The translations under genes were made by a program, and so were the position numbers. A DNA stretch of 64,000 nucleotides from Urechidicola croceus (GTDB lineage: Bacteria; Bacteroidota; Bacteroidia; Flavobacteriales; Flavobacteriaceae). This document shows positions 19,701-28,663 of the stretch, one piece after another. The stretch lies in NCBI GenBank assembly GCA_905181865.1, contig CAJIZG010000004.1:372001-436000 (forward strand), written 5' to 3'. The notes under the pieces are model-generated. The model had not been told where the DNA came from and did no database searches. It was given only the letters and a program-made list of their open reading frames with translations. Each line of letters opens with the position of its first letter. Position 1 is the first letter of the stretch.

Positions 19701-20788
19701 TGGAGGACTATCTTGTTATTGAAGTGAGTGATAATGGAATAGGAATACCGCTTAAAAGTCAAGACAAGATTTTTAAACGATTTTATCAAGTTTCTAACAG
19801 CAAAGATTACAATACTGGGTCTGGAATTGGTTTGTCGTTGGTTAAATCATTGGTAAAACTTCACAAGGGATCTATAAAGGTACAAAGTGTACCAAATAAA
19901 GGAAGTGTTTTTACTGTAGAACTCCCTATAAATAAAGAGTATTTTGATAAAAAAGAGGTGTTTGATATCGAAACAAAGCAAACGGAGAATGAATCATTAA
20001 AAATTGTCAATGCAAAGAAAATAATTCAGAACACAGAGTTAAAAGAAAAGATCGTTGTCATTGAAGACAATGTAGAGTTAAGAAAGTATTTGGCAGATTA
20101 TTTATCAGATTACTATAAAGTCTATGAAGCAGAAAATGGGCAGGAGGGCTTAAAATTATGCAGACAGATTAAACCAGTTTTATGTGTATCGGATGTTATG
20201 ATGCCTGTTATGGACGGACTTGAATTTTGTAAAGAACTTAAAAATGATGAATTTATTAGTCACACTCCCGTTATATTGTTAACCGCACTTTCAGATAATG
20301 AAGACAAGTTGAAAGGGTATGATTTAGGAGCAGACGGGTATTTAGTAAAACCATTTGAACCTTCATTGCTGCGAACAATGATTTCAAATGTTATAAAAAC
20401 ACGCTTAAAGTTAAAAACAAAATTTTCTGGAGAAGTAGAAAGCGATTTAAGTTTACTAACACATTCACCAATTGATAAAGAATTTTTGAAGAATGTGACT
20501 GATTTAATAGAATTTAATTTGAGTGAGGAATATTTAACAACGGCTTTTCTATGTCAAGAATTAGGGATGAGTTCCTCAAAGTTATACAGGAAAATAAAAG
20601 AATTGACAGATTTAGCGCCAAATGAATTTATCAGGACTATAAGGCTTAAGAAATCGGCAGTTTTGTTAAAATCTAAAAAATATAATGTTTCGGAGGTCAC
20701 AACTTTAATAGGGTTTAAAGATCCTTATTATTTCAGTCGACGTTTTAAAACGCAATTTGGTTTTCCTCCTAGTAAACTTCTCAAATAA
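16754..20788 (+). CDS. Hybrid two-component system sensor/regulator (HTCS)
   Basis: One-protein sensor, kinase, receiver and transcription factor that usually switches on the neighbouring SusCD locus when an oligosaccharide binds in the periplasm. The 1344 residues contain a signal peptide (1-26) and two seven-bladed propellers built from repeats such as GFLWLGTFSGLNRFD and LWIGTEDGLDKYD (about 30-700). A Y_Y_Y domain lies near 730-790 and a membrane helix near 800-820. The kinase has His843 in FFTNISHELRTPLTLILGP and an ATPase domain with NLLSNAIKFT and GSGIGLSLV. The receiver has Asp1147 in SDVMMPVMDG, and an AraC helix-turn-helix fills about 1240-1344. GTG 16754 is chosen because the only later ATG would cut off the signal peptide and TAA precedes it in frame. 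Confidence 0.95.
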   Translation: MRLNLSNIIKLLFSIIFLMSNILNAQHLKFEHYNDKDGLSHNSVRQIVQDKQGFLWLGTFSGLNRFDGFQFRSYLSNTGTKNTLFNDDITVLKLDEAKNSLWIGTRKGLTRLNLETHVFTTFLPDDNNPSSIPDEEIRSIHIDKFDRIWVGTKNAGVGFFEPGINKFTKVPLENFKYIKEIVEDINGNIWIGSYEMVSIAKIKLGNTGVISEIEYYTLDIPNSIEKNPYINFIYEDGNRDIFIGTREGLFKLDLVKNVFVNLSLKDEDVNDKLGPYFLSVARAPDGKYWVGTLGGLLVCNELEDISKGDFRWYFSDLSDNTSLVDNLISSLYFDASGTLWIGTEDGLDKYDPYENQFKISKDISQYINNQLPRIRGFTKTYKDEVVVATRHNGLFISKGGDFVPLFNNNSDIASIYSKNGNILYCGLWDGRILRYNYDEHSSETIDVGFENTPVLNFIEYDDNLVVCSFGEGAKIFDKTTLNSAVHILPNYNINKVTIDFDRILWFATEVGVVKYDLVNRKSSIYERGLNANEGLPHDNVSDILVNSRGQIWAATRKGISVYNPDIDSFERTDEIKELDGKWVTNLVDDANGYLWLNMNNSIAKYNIESNLVNIYNIDSGNRLDVFSSSGFYNFENSKIYLGGKNGILYFSPFDLKENKWSPRPVITEFKVNNIPVLPGLKLNGQIPLTRDINYSKEEVLSFNNRNFSLQFSNPSFTNEGLNKYQYILDGFDKTWIETGSNSRTVQYTNLSSGTYYFKIRSSNSDGIWSDEVSYKIKINLPFWFSWQAIALGLIIIFIITYFVRREIKDRIRLKQELITEKVNRERDIKLNNEKLRFFTNISHELRTPLTLILGPAKQLLEERKESVTDYQRSKYNLIYQNASRLFELVNQVLDFRKAQTGELKLKVSETDVLQYSKNIFESFKELAFNKKINLSFDHEDVSINGWIDRDKYDKVLYNLLSNAIKFTNEYGEVGLFIHLKDSLEDYLVIEVSDNGIGIPLKSQDKIFKRFYQVSNSKDYNTGSGIGLSLVKSLVKLHKGSIKVQSVPNKGSVFTVELPINKEYFDKKEVFDIETKQTENESLKIVNAKKIIQNTELKEKIVVIEDNVELRKYLADYLSDYYKVYEAENGQEGLKLCRQIKPVLCVSDVMMPVMDGLEFCKELKNDEFISHTPVILLTALSDNEDKLKGYDLGADGYLVKPFEPSLLRTMISNVIKTRLKLKTKFSGEVESDLSLLTHSPIDKEFLKNVTDLIEFNLSEEYLTTAFLCQELGMSSSKLYRKIKELTDLAPNEFIRTIRLKKSAVLLKSKKYNVSEVTTLIGFKDPYYFSRRFKTQFGFPPSKLLK

Positions 20789-20886
20789 TATCTTTTGCGA
20801 TGAAGTTATATTTTGAAAGAGGTCGATAACTAAATTAATTCTTAGATTCGTTAAAATTATTCTAGTGAAAACTTAAATTTAAAGAT

Positions 20887-22509
20887 ATGTTTCGAAGAAC
20901 ATTACAAGTGGCGATTTTATATTCAATCTTGGGAGTTATAGTCACTTTTTGGAGTTGTAATTCATCATTTCAAAAAACGGAGTCTAAGGAAGTTGAATTG
21001 TCAATATTACAAAGACCAAACATATTATTTTGCATCGCAGATGATGCAACCTTTAAGCATATGAGTGCTTACGGTTGTGAGTTTGTAAATACACCAAATT
21101 TTGATCAAGTGGCAGAAGAAGGATTGTTGTTTTTAAACGCTTATACACCAAATGCTAAGTGTGCGCCTTCTAGATCTATATTGTTAACCGGAAGGAATTC
21201 ATGGCAATTGGAAGAAGCAGGAAATCACTGGAGTTATTTTCCTCAAAAATTTAAAACGTATGCAGAAAGTCTTGGCGAAAATGGTTATCATGTAGGATAT
21301 ACAGCCAAAGGATTAGCTCCCGTTGTTGCGTTGACCGAGAATGGGGAAAGAAGGCCCATATTAGGAAAATCATATAATGACAAACGAGTGATACCGCCTA
21401 CAAAGGCTATATCCAATATTGATTATGCTGCAAATTTTTCACAGTTTTTATCTGAAAAGCCAAAAGACCAACCTTTTTCATTTTGGTACGGAGGAATTGA
21501 ACCTCATAGAGCATACGAATATGGGAGTGGGGTTAAAAAAGGAAATAAAAATATTGAGGATATTGATGCCGTGTTCTCATTCTGGCCAGATACGGAGGAG
21601 GTAAGGAATGATATGTTAGATTATGCATTTGAAATAGAATACTTTGATAGTCATCTAGGGAAAATGTTAAAGACGCTTGAAGCGTCGGGAGAATTAGAAA
21701 ACACCTTGATTGTCGTGACTTCAGATAATGGAATGCCTTTTCCAAGAATTAAGGGTCAAGCCTATGAGTATTCCAATCATTTGCCCTTAGCAATAATGTG
21801 GAAAGGACAAATTTTAAATCCAGGACGAGTCATTGATGATTTTGTAAATTTCACGGATATTGCGCCAACATTTTTAGAAGTAGCAGGCATTGACCAAGAG
21901 AAGTCAGGAATGGAAGCAATACAAGGGAAAAGTTTAACAGATATTTTGTTTTCAGAAAAGGAGGGTGTTGTTGCTGAGACGAGAGATCATGTGTTGATTG
22001 GTAAAGAAAGGCATGATGTTGGGCGTCCAAATGATCAGGGATACCCCATAAGAGGAATTAGAAAAGGAGATTACTTATTTGTTATAAATTATAAAAATGA
22101 CCGTTGGCCTGCTGGAAATCCGATAACGGGCTATTTAAATACGGATGGCGGAGCCACCAAGACCAAAATTTTGAATGATCGTCGAAGTGGCGTAAATTCT
22201 GCACATTGGCAATTGAATTTTGGAAAACGACAGTCATTTGAACTATACAATATCAATGAAGATCCCGATTGTATATTTAATTTGGTTCAGAACAAGAAGT
22301 ATGAAAAAATTGGAGAGCAACTTCAAAAACAATTAGAGAAAGAATTAAAAGAGCAAGGAGATCCTAGAATGTTTGGGCAAGGAGCTATTTTTGAAAGTTA
22401 TCAATATGCCAATAAAAAGGATCGTGGTTTTTACGAAAGACATTTAAAAGGAGAAAATATAAAGGCCGGATGGGTGAATGAAACAGATTTTGAAGAAACA
22501 GATAATTAG
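20887..22509 (+). CDS. S1-family sulfatase lipoprotein
   Basis: Sulfate-ester hydrolase of the formylglycine type. The 540 residues carry a lipoprotein-like signal (TFWSC, Cys24), the metal-binding [21 protein letters not shown] near 43-63, and the modification motif CAPSR with Cys92 as the residue converted to formylglycine. [10 protein letters not shown] near 280 supplies further metal ligands. The sequence resembles the group often annotated as N-sulfoglucosamine sulfohydrolase-like (probably S1_8), but substrate is not certain. No formylglycine-generating enzyme is encoded in this window. Placed directly after the HTCS, it belongs to the same locus, and a decayed copy of its 5' end lies at 8297. 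Confidence 0.92.
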   Translation: MFRRTLQVAILYSILGVIVTFWSCNSSFQKTESKEVELSILQRPNILFCIADDATFKHMSAYGCEFVNTPNFDQVAEEGLLFLNAYTPNAKCAPSRSILLTGRNSWQLEEAGNHWSYFPQKFKTYAESLGENGYHVGYTAKGLAPVVALTENGERRPILGKSYNDKRVIPPTKAISNIDYAANFSQFLSEKPKDQPFSFWYGGIEPHRAYEYGSGVKKGNKNIEDIDAVFSFWPDTEEVRNDMLDYAFEIEYFDSHLGKMLKTLEASGELENTLIVVTSDNGMPFPRIKGQAYEYSNHLPLAIMWKGQILNPGRVIDDFVNFTDIAPTFLEVAGIDQEKSGMEAIQGKSLTDILFSEKEGVVAETRDHVLIGKERHDVGRPNDQGYPIRGIRKGDYLFVINYKNDRWPAGNPITGYLNTDGGATKTKILNDRRSGVNSAHWQLNFGKRQSFELYNINEDPDCIFNLVQNKKYEKIGEQLQKQLEKELKEQGDPRMFGQGAIFESYQYANKKDRGFYERHLKGENIKAGWVNETDFEETDN

Positions 22510-22528
22510 TCTAATAGCATCATATTAA

Positions 22529-22909
22529 ATGAAAAGTATCAATATTAAATCAATAGAGTACATTTTAAGGGTAGCCGTTTTTCTAACATTTTTTGGACAC
22601 GGCTATTTAGCGTTGATCGGAAATGTAAGTTGGTTGGTTTATCTAGAAACAGTAGGATTTTCTATCGAAACCGGTATGAAGATTATGCCAGTAATTGGCG
22701 TTTTAGATATTTTGATTGCAATGGTCGTATTATTTAAACCATATAAGTACATTGTTATTTGGATGGTTTTTTGGGCTTTTTCCACGGCATTGGTTAGGCC
22801 TCTTTCTGGTGAACCAATATGGTCTTTTATTGAAAGAGGAGCGAATTGGGGAGCACCATTGGCATTATTATTTATATTAAAATTAAAAACAAGTTTAAAT
22901 GAAAGTTAA
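22529..22909 (+). CDS. DoxX-like integral membrane protein
   Basis: A 126-residue protein with about four hydrophobic helices: YILRVAVFLTFFGHGYLAL, MKIMPVIGVLDILIAMVVLF, YIVIWMVFWAFSTALV and NWGAPLALLFILKL. The pattern, with GHG in the first helix, fits small DoxX/DoxD-like membrane proteins that often sit in Bacteroidota sulfatase and polysaccharide loci. Function is unknown; redox or transport roles are guesses. Its stop overlaps the start of the following broken gene by 11 bases, showing they once formed an operon with the sulfatase. Confidence 0.7.
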   Translation: MKSINIKSIEYILRVAVFLTFFGHGYLALIGNVSWLVYLETVGFSIETGMKIMPVIGVLDILIAMVVLFKPYKYIVIWMVFWAFSTALVRPLSGEPIWSFIERGANWGAPLALLFILKLKTSLNES

Positions 22910-24193
22910 GGCCATGGTTATTTCGTTTTTAATGTTATTTATATCATTTCAAAGTGATACCGTTTTCGCTCAAGATCAGGTAAAAGAAATCTCTAGATTA
23001 ACAATGGCGAATAGTTGGGTGTATAATAATCCAGAGGAAACGAGAACTATTGTTGCAGAAAAAAGGAATTGAAAATTGAGAAGCTACTGATACAAAAATT
23101 CGAACCTATTTTAAATCGGAAAATACGGGGATGTTGAAAATTAGTTTAGTAGCTAAGAATTCAAATAATTCTTCGGTTAAAGCAACCTTAAACGGAAAGT
23201 CTGAAGAGGTGCGTATCTCTACTGTCGATTTTTCATCAACACATGTTGACACCTTTAAAATTGATAAACTAGGGTATCATTTTATAGAACTTCAAGGTGT
23301 TCGTAAAAATGGTGATCATTTTGGAGAGGTTTCAGAAATTGTTATCGAGGGTGAAGCAACAAAGGGAAATATATACTATGTAAAAGAATATTTTTACTGG
23401 GGACGTAGGGGCCATCGGTTCATTTGAGTTACGAAGTATCTTCGGAAGCAGGAGATATTAAATATTTTTATAATGAAATGACCGTTCCAAAAGGTAGTGA
23501 TCTACTAGGATCTTATTTTATGGCAAATGGATTTGCAGAAGGATATTTTGGCATTCAAGTAAATTCTGAGACGGAGCGTATAATTTTATTCTCTCTTTGG
23601 AGTCCTTTTAAAACTGACGACCCTACAAGTATACCTGAAGATCAGAAAATAAAATTATTGAAAAAGGGAGACGATGTGATTTCGAATGATTTTGGGAATG
23701 AAGGTTCTGGAGGTCAAAGTCGAAAAGTATTTCACTGGAAGTCTGATATAACGTATGAATTTTTGATTAGAGCAGAACCATCTGTAAATAATTCTACAGA
23801 TTATACAGCGTATTTTTCTGCTCCAGAAACTGGAGAATGGGAATTGATAGCGTCTTTTAGAAGACCTAAAACCTCAACATACATGAAGCGACCACATTCT
23901 TTTTTAGAGAATTTTATTCCGAATATGGGAGATCAAACTCTTAGAGTATATTGTAATAATGAGTGGCTGATAGATACAAATGGCACATGGTATGAGGTAA
24001 ATAGAATGAAATTTACGGAGATGCAACGGCTAGAAAAGAGTCTCGATTAGACTATGTTGGTGGTGTTCAAAATAATACTTTTTATCTTCAGAATTACCGA
24101 TTTTTTGATGGGACAATACCCATGAACACTTTATTCTCAAAGTCTATTAAAAATGGAAAACCACCCGTTATAGATTTTAAGAAATCACCCTAA
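22899..24193 (+). pseudogene. Broken DUF5077/DUF3472-family secreted protein
   Basis: A signal peptide and N-terminal domain start at ATG 22899 (MKVKAMVISFLMLF, then SWVYNNPEETRTIVAEK). The reading frame is broken at least four times. An extra A in the A6 run at 23059-23064 shifts the frame. TGA at 23077 replaces the expected Trp of IENWE. A base is missing near 23411 where YWGRRGPSVHLSY is expected. A base is missing near 24017 before DATARKESRLDYVGG. Stitching the frames gives a continuous protein ending FKKSP at 24193. The family is usually found near PULs and has no settled function. It overlaps the DoxX gene, so it was the last gene of that operon. Confidence 0.88.
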
Positions 24194-24227
24194 TTTTTTG
24201 ATTTTATAATCCAGGATTTTTTGAAAA

Positions 24228-24630
24228 TTAAATATGGAATTCCGTTGTATGGAACATTTCCTTTAAGACAAAATAACTTTCTAAGACGCCTATTTTTTCG
24301 ATTTTAGAGAGTTTAGATCTTACAAATTCATGGTACTCCGCGATGCTCTGTAAGTTTAATTTTAAAAAAAAATCTACTTTTCCCGCCATATGATAACATT
24401 CTTGAATTTCATCTAATGCTTTGATTTGAGTCTCAAATTTGTCAATAAATCCTTCATGATGATAGCGGAGTGAAACCATACAAATAGCAGTTGCTGATCG
24501 TTGAATTAATTTATTATCTAATAAGGAAACGTATTTTTTGATATACCCTTTTTTTCTAATTTTCTGGTCCGTTCATATATGGGCGAAGCAGTTAAGTTTA
24601 GTATTTCGGCAATTTCCTTCGTTTTTTTTT
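24228..24630 (-). pseudogene. Truncated, frameshifted Lrp/AsnC-family regulator
   Basis: The intact C-terminal part (24479 to 24228) is an AsnC-type ligand-binding domain, with VSLRYHHEGFIDKFETQI, ALDEIQECYHMAGKVDFFLK and FVLKEMFHTTEF. Upstream in other frames are the rest of the DNA-binding domain (KEIAEILNLTASPIYERTRK) and linker (KKYVSLLDNKLIQRSATAICM). They are separated by a one-base loss in the A run at 24549-24555. The first roughly 18 residues are absent: similarity stops at the T9 run at 24622-24630, where tdh sequence begins on the other strand. AsnC-type regulators are commonly neighbours of tdh and kbl, so this was probably their regulator. Confidence 0.85.
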
Positions 24631-25272
24631 GAATCTGCTTATAGAATTCGCAGTATTCCAAGTCCTATAGCGGTCTATGGAGACGATGTCCCAAAAATAA
24701 AGACACCGCAAGATTATGCCAGGGCACCCACTACTGTTTATGGTATTAGTAAGATAGCTGGAGAAAATTGGGCGCAATATTATTTTCAGAAATATGAACT
24801 AGATGTTCGTTCTATAAGATACCTAGGGGTTATTGGTTATCAATCTTTGCCAGGAGGCGGAACTACAGATTATGCGGTGGATATTTATCATAAAGCGATA
24901 CATAATCAAAATTTTGAATGTTTTTTTAGTGCTAATATTGCATTGCCAATTATTTATATGGATGATGCTATTCGAGCAACAACAGAAATAATGGATGCTC
25001 CTGTCGAAAATATTACAATTAGAACTTCTTATAATTTATCTGGAATGAGTTTTTCTCCTGAAGAATTAGCGAAATCTATTCAGAATATTTATCCTAATTC
25101 TCGAACGATTTACAAACCAGATTTTAGACAAGATATTGCAGCTAATTGGCCTTCAAGTATTGATGATTCATTTGCAAGGAATGATTGGAATTGGAAGCCT
25201 ACTTATGATATTGATGATATGACCATTATTATGATTCAAGTATTGAGAAAAAAGAAATTACCTGAACTATAA
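24631..25272 (+). pseudogene. tdh: 5'-truncated L-threonine 3-dehydrogenase (SDR type)
   Basis: An NAD-dependent short-chain-type threonine dehydrogenase lacking its N-terminal Rossmann half. What remains begins near SIPSPIAVYGDDVPKIKTPQ and includes the catalytic TTVYGISKIAGE (Tyr...Lys), RYLGVIGYQSLPGGGTTDYA and IYMDDAIRATTEIM, then runs normally to the stop at 25272. About 115 residues, including the GxxGxxG nucleotide-binding motif, are missing. The open frame can be extended back to 24538, but that part is antisense to the AsnC remnant and is not protein-like. The junction is at 24630/24631. Followed 12 bases on by kbl, the partner enzyme. Confidence 0.9.
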
Positions 25273-25284
25273 AATATTTAAAAG

Positions 25285-26475
25285 ATGTATGGAAAATTAA
25301 GAAGCAGTTTGCAAAATGATTTAGATGCTATAAAATCTAGTGGGCTTTATAAAGAGGAAAAGGGTATAACATCTAGCCAAGGAGCAGAGATAAGCACTAT
25401 AAATCAAAGTGAAGTTTTAAATTTTTGCGCAAATAATTAGTTAAGTTTGGCTTCTGATGAACGTGTAAAGCAAGCAGGAATAGATACTATTAAATCACAT
25501 GGATTTGGACTTTCTTCAGTTCGATTTATTTGTGGTACGCAAGATATCCATAAGCAATTAGAAAAAAAGACCGCAGAATTTTTGGGGATGGAAGATTGTA
25601 TCCTTTATGCGGCGGCATTTGATGCAAACGGAGGTCTATTTGAACCATTGTTAAATTCTGAAGATACAATTATTACAGATGAACTAAATCACGCATCCAT
25701 AATTGATGGAATACGTCTTTGTAAAGCAAAGCGATTTAGATATACGCATAATAACATGTCAGAATTGGAGAATCAGTTAAAATTAACGAGTTCTTGTAGA
25801 CGCGTTTTAATTGTTATAGACGGTTCCTTTTCTATGGATGAAACCCTTGCTCAGTTAGATGAAATTTGTAATTTAGCGGACAAGTATAATGCACTTGTTA
25901 TGATTGACGAATGTCATTCAACAGGTTTTATTGGGAAAAAGGGAAGAGGATCGCATGAGAATCATAATGTAATGGATCGAATAGATATTATTACAGGTAC
26001 TTACGGTAAAGCTTTGGGAGGAGCCTCTGGTGGTTTTACGGCTGCTCGAAAAGAAATTGTTGATATTTTAAGACAGCATTCGAGACCTTATTTATTTTCA
26101 AATTCAGTTGCCCCAGCTATTGTTGGTGCTACATTGGAGGTATTAAATATACTATCATCTTCAACTGATTTAAGAGATAAATTAGAGGAGAATACAGAAT
26201 ATTTTCGATCTGAAATGACTGCTTCGGGATTTGATATTGTGAAAGGTTTTCATCCTATTGTTCCCATTATGTTGCACGATGCCGCGATTGCTCAGAAATT
26301 TGCAAAGTTATTGTTGGAGGAAGGTATCTATGTTGTTGGATTTTTCTTTCCAGTTGTTCCTAAAGGAAAAGCAAGAATTAGAGTACAATTATCTGCGGTA
26401 CATGAAAGAGCGCATATTGACAAGGCTGTTGAGGCTTTTGTGAAAATTGGAAAACAATTAAAAGTAATAGATTAA
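25285..26475 (+). pseudogene. kbl: 2-amino-3-ketobutyrate CoA ligase interrupted by a stop codon
   Basis: PLP enzyme that would cleave 2-amino-3-ketobutyrate, made by Tdh, into glycine and acetyl-CoA. From ATG 25285 the frame reads MYGKLRSSLQNDLDAI through FCANN and then meets TAG at 25438 (codon 52), where the family has Tyr in the CANNYL motif. The same frame continues without further damage for 342 codons, with DELNHASIIDGIRLCKA, VMIDECHSTGF and the lysine segment GTYGKALGGASGG. It therefore differs from a full 397-residue kbl by one codon. With tdh truncated beside it, the pathway is non-functional here. Confidence 0.9.
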
Positions 26476-26496
26476 TATGAATAATTTAAATTAATA

Positions 26497-27405
26497 ATGA
26501 GTTCAAACAAACCAACCCTTGTAATCTTGGCAGCTGGAATGGGAAGCCGCTATGGAGGATTAAAACAAATAGATTCCTTTACACCAGAAGGAGATACAAT
26601 AATAGATTTCTCAATTTATGACGCGTTACAAGCAGGTTTTGGCAAATTTGTATTTATTATTAGAAAGAGTTTTGAGACGGAATTTAAAGAAATATTAGAT
26701 AAGAAACTAGGGGGTAAAGCTGAGGCCATTTATGTATTTCAGGAACTTGAGGATGTTCCAGAAAAGTATCAGAATGATGAAAGAATAAAGCCTTGGGGAA
26801 CAGGACATGCTCTTTTGATGGCCAAAGACGCCATTCAAGAAAATTTTGCAGTGATTAATGCTGATGATTTTTATGGAAAAGAAGCTTTTGAAATGATGGC
26901 GAAGTCCCTTTCTGAAATGGACGAAGAGTCATATGATTTTAATATGATGGCGTATCTATTAAAAAATACAGTATCTGATTATGGATTTGTTTCTAGAGGT
27001 GAATGTGAAGTAAATGAGGAAGGATATTTAACAGACATAACAGAGCGAACTCATATTGAAAAAATTGAAGGTAAGCTAGTGAGAAAAGATGATAATGGTA
27101 AATTTATTCCAATTGATGAAAATACGGTAGTTTCAATGAATTTTTGGGGCTTTACTCCAAGGTATTTTGAATTTGGTGAGCAATTATTTCTAGATTTTCT
27201 TGAGAATAATAAAGAGAATTTAAAAGCGGAATTTTTTATTCCGTATATCGTGAATGAAATATTATCTTCTGGCGTGGCTTCTGTAGAAGTGCTGAAATCA
27301 AATGCAAAATGGTTTGGCGTCACCTACAAGAAAGATAAAGAAATCGTACAAAAGGCTATAGAAAGGCTAAAGAATGATAATGTGTATCCGACAAACCTTT
27401 GGTAA
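26497..27405 (+). CDS. Sugar nucleotidyltransferase (NTP transferase family)
   Basis: A 302-residue GT-A-fold nucleotidyltransferase with the signature LAAGMGSRYGGLKQIDSF at 11-28, GTGHALLMAKDAI near 105, and VINADDFYGKEAFE near 120 with the metal-binding acidic residues. It would join NTP and a sugar 1-phosphate to form a nucleotide sugar. The particular sugar is not readable. It is followed after one base by a sugar-kinase-like gene, a pairing that suggests salvage of a free sugar to the nucleotide sugar. Intact, in contrast to the decayed genes immediately upstream. Confidence 0.85.
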   Translation: MSSNKPTLVILAAGMGSRYGGLKQIDSFTPEGDTIIDFSIYDALQAGFGKFVFIIRKSFETEFKEILDKKLGGKAEAIYVFQELEDVPEKYQNDERIKPWGTGHALLMAKDAIQENFAVINADDFYGKEAFEMMAKSLSEMDEESYDFNMMAYLLKNTVSDYGFVSRGECEVNEEGYLTDITERTHIEKIEGKLVRKDDNGKFIPIDENTVVSMNFWGFTPRYFEFGEQLFLDFLENNKENLKAEFFIPYIVNEILSSGVASVEVLKSNAKWFGVTYKKDKEIVQKAIERLKNDNVYPTNLW

Positions 27406-27406
27406 T

Positions 27407-28474
27407 ATGCTAATAGATCAATTAAAATCCGTTTTCAGTCAGTTTGCCCATAGGTCAGAATTTGAATCTTTTAAAGAATTAGCTTCCGGTCATATAAATG
27501 ATACGTATCTAATTAAAACTTCAGAAAAGCCATTTTTTGTATTGCAACGTATCAATCATGGCGTTTTTAAAAATGTTCCTGGTCTTATAAATAATAAAGT
27601 TTCGGTAAGTCTTCATATTCAAAAAAAGATGGGTCATCTTTCACAGGAAGAATTGAGCAGGAGAGCGATTTCATTTGTACCCACTAATGATGGGGCTTAT
27701 TATTTTAAAGATGAAGATGGAAATTTCTGGAATGTAATGGTGTTTATAGCTGAAAGTTTCACGCATTTAACGGTTCAGGATGAAGAAATAGCCTATGAAG
27801 GTGGAAAGTTATTTGGTGAGTTTTTAAACTTAGCAAGTGATTTTGATGCATCTCTATTAATGGATGTGATACCGAATTTTCACAATATGGCGTTTCGATA
27901 TTCTCAGTTCGAAGATTCTTTAAAGCTTGCCTCAGAGGAGCGGTTGGAACGTGCAAAAGAGTATATTCAGATTGTCCAAGATTCGAAAGAAGAAATGCAT
28001 ATTCTTCAAAAACTGAAAGATTCGGGAGAAATTAAATTACGGGTTACGCATAATGACACCAAAATTTCAAACGCTTTATTTGATAAGAATAATAAGGGAA
28101 TGTGTGTTATAGATACAGATACTGTAATGCCAGGAATTGTGCATTATGATTTTGGTGATGCTATTCGAACAATATGCAATACGGCGGCAGAAGATGAATC
28201 GAATCTGGATCTAGTTTCTTTTAATTTGGACTATTATAAGGCGTATGTAAAAGGATTCTTAGAGGAGATGGAAGGAGATTTATCTCCTATTGAATTGAAA
28301 TATTTGCCTCTTGGAGCTAAAACTATGATTTTTATTATGGCACTTCGATTTTTAACGGACTTTTTAAGCAACGACATTTATTATAAAACAGCGTATCCTG
28401 AGCATAATTTAGATAGATCAAAGAATCAGTTTAAATTAATTCAAAGTCTTACGGAACAATTCGACGAAATGTAG
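27407..28474 (+). CDS. Phosphotransferase, N-acetylhexosamine kinase-like
   Basis: An aminoglycoside-phosphotransferase-fold kinase of 355 residues. Motifs include ELASGHINDTYLIKTSEKPFFVLQRIN near the start (nucleotide loop and lysine), the catalytic segment RVTHNDTKISNALFD near 215, and the metal-binding CVIDTDTVMPGIVHYDFGD near 235. It resembles NahK-type kinases that make N-acetylhexosamine 1-phosphate, the substrate type needed by the nucleotidyltransferase one base upstream. ATG 27407 gives the normal length; the frame is open earlier but overlaps the preceding gene. Substrate is inferred only. Confidence 0.8.
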   Translation: MLIDQLKSVFSQFAHRSEFESFKELASGHINDTYLIKTSEKPFFVLQRINHGVFKNVPGLINNKVSVSLHIQKKMGHLSQEELSRRAISFVPTNDGAYYFKDEDGNFWNVMVFIAESFTHLTVQDEEIAYEGGKLFGEFLNLASDFDASLLMDVIPNFHNMAFRYSQFEDSLKLASEERLERAKEYIQIVQDSKEEMHILQKLKDSGEIKLRVTHNDTKISNALFDKNNKGMCVIDTDTVMPGIVHYDFGDAIRTICNTAAEDESNLDLVSFNLDYYKAYVKGFLEEMEGDLSPIELKYLPLGAKTMIFIMALRFLTDFLSNDIYYKTAYPEHNLDRSKNQFKLIQSLTEQFDEM

Positions 28475-28520
28475 TCATTAAGAAAAGTTATACGCATAAT
28501 TTACGTAATGATATTATAGC

Positions 28521-28556
28521 CCTGTGAGAACTTAAATGTACTTGCAGGTTTTTTGT
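28521..28556 (+). terminator. Possible terminator after kinase gene
   Basis: CCTGTGAG and CTTGCAGG pair imperfectly around a 12-base loop and are followed by six T. It would separate the nucleotidyltransferase-kinase pair from the xylose operon. Confidence 0.5.
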
Positions 28557-28607
28557 TATTTGCATTTATTGATAAATATACAAAGCATGAGTGTATACTA
28601 TCTCAAT

Positions 28608-28638
28608 TTTGCTAGTTTCATCTAATTAATTATATTTG
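28608..28638 (+). promoter_or_regulatory. Promoter of the xylose operon
   Basis: TTTG at 28608-28611 and TATATTTG at 28631-28638, 19 bases apart, match the Bacteroidota -33/-7 pair. The element lies 25 bases before the TTG start of the GntR regulator, so the first gene would have a short leader. Confidence 0.8.
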
Positions 28639-28663
28639 CATACCAGAACAGAACAGTATAGTC

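Noticed and set aside
23131-24050. Two separate genes of 98 and 208 residues
   Set aside because: They are consecutive pieces of one DUF5077/DUF3472 protein in different frames, and join into a continuous sequence when single bases are restored.
24228-24479. Stand-alone AsnC ligand-binding domain protein
   Set aside because: Small RAM-domain proteins exist, but the missing DNA-binding domain is still recognisable upstream in a shifted frame, so this is a broken regulator.
24538-24630. N-terminal 31 codons of the plus-strand frame leading into tdh
   Set aside because: They are the complement of the AsnC remnant's DNA-binding region, have no epimerase similarity and arise from the deletion junction.
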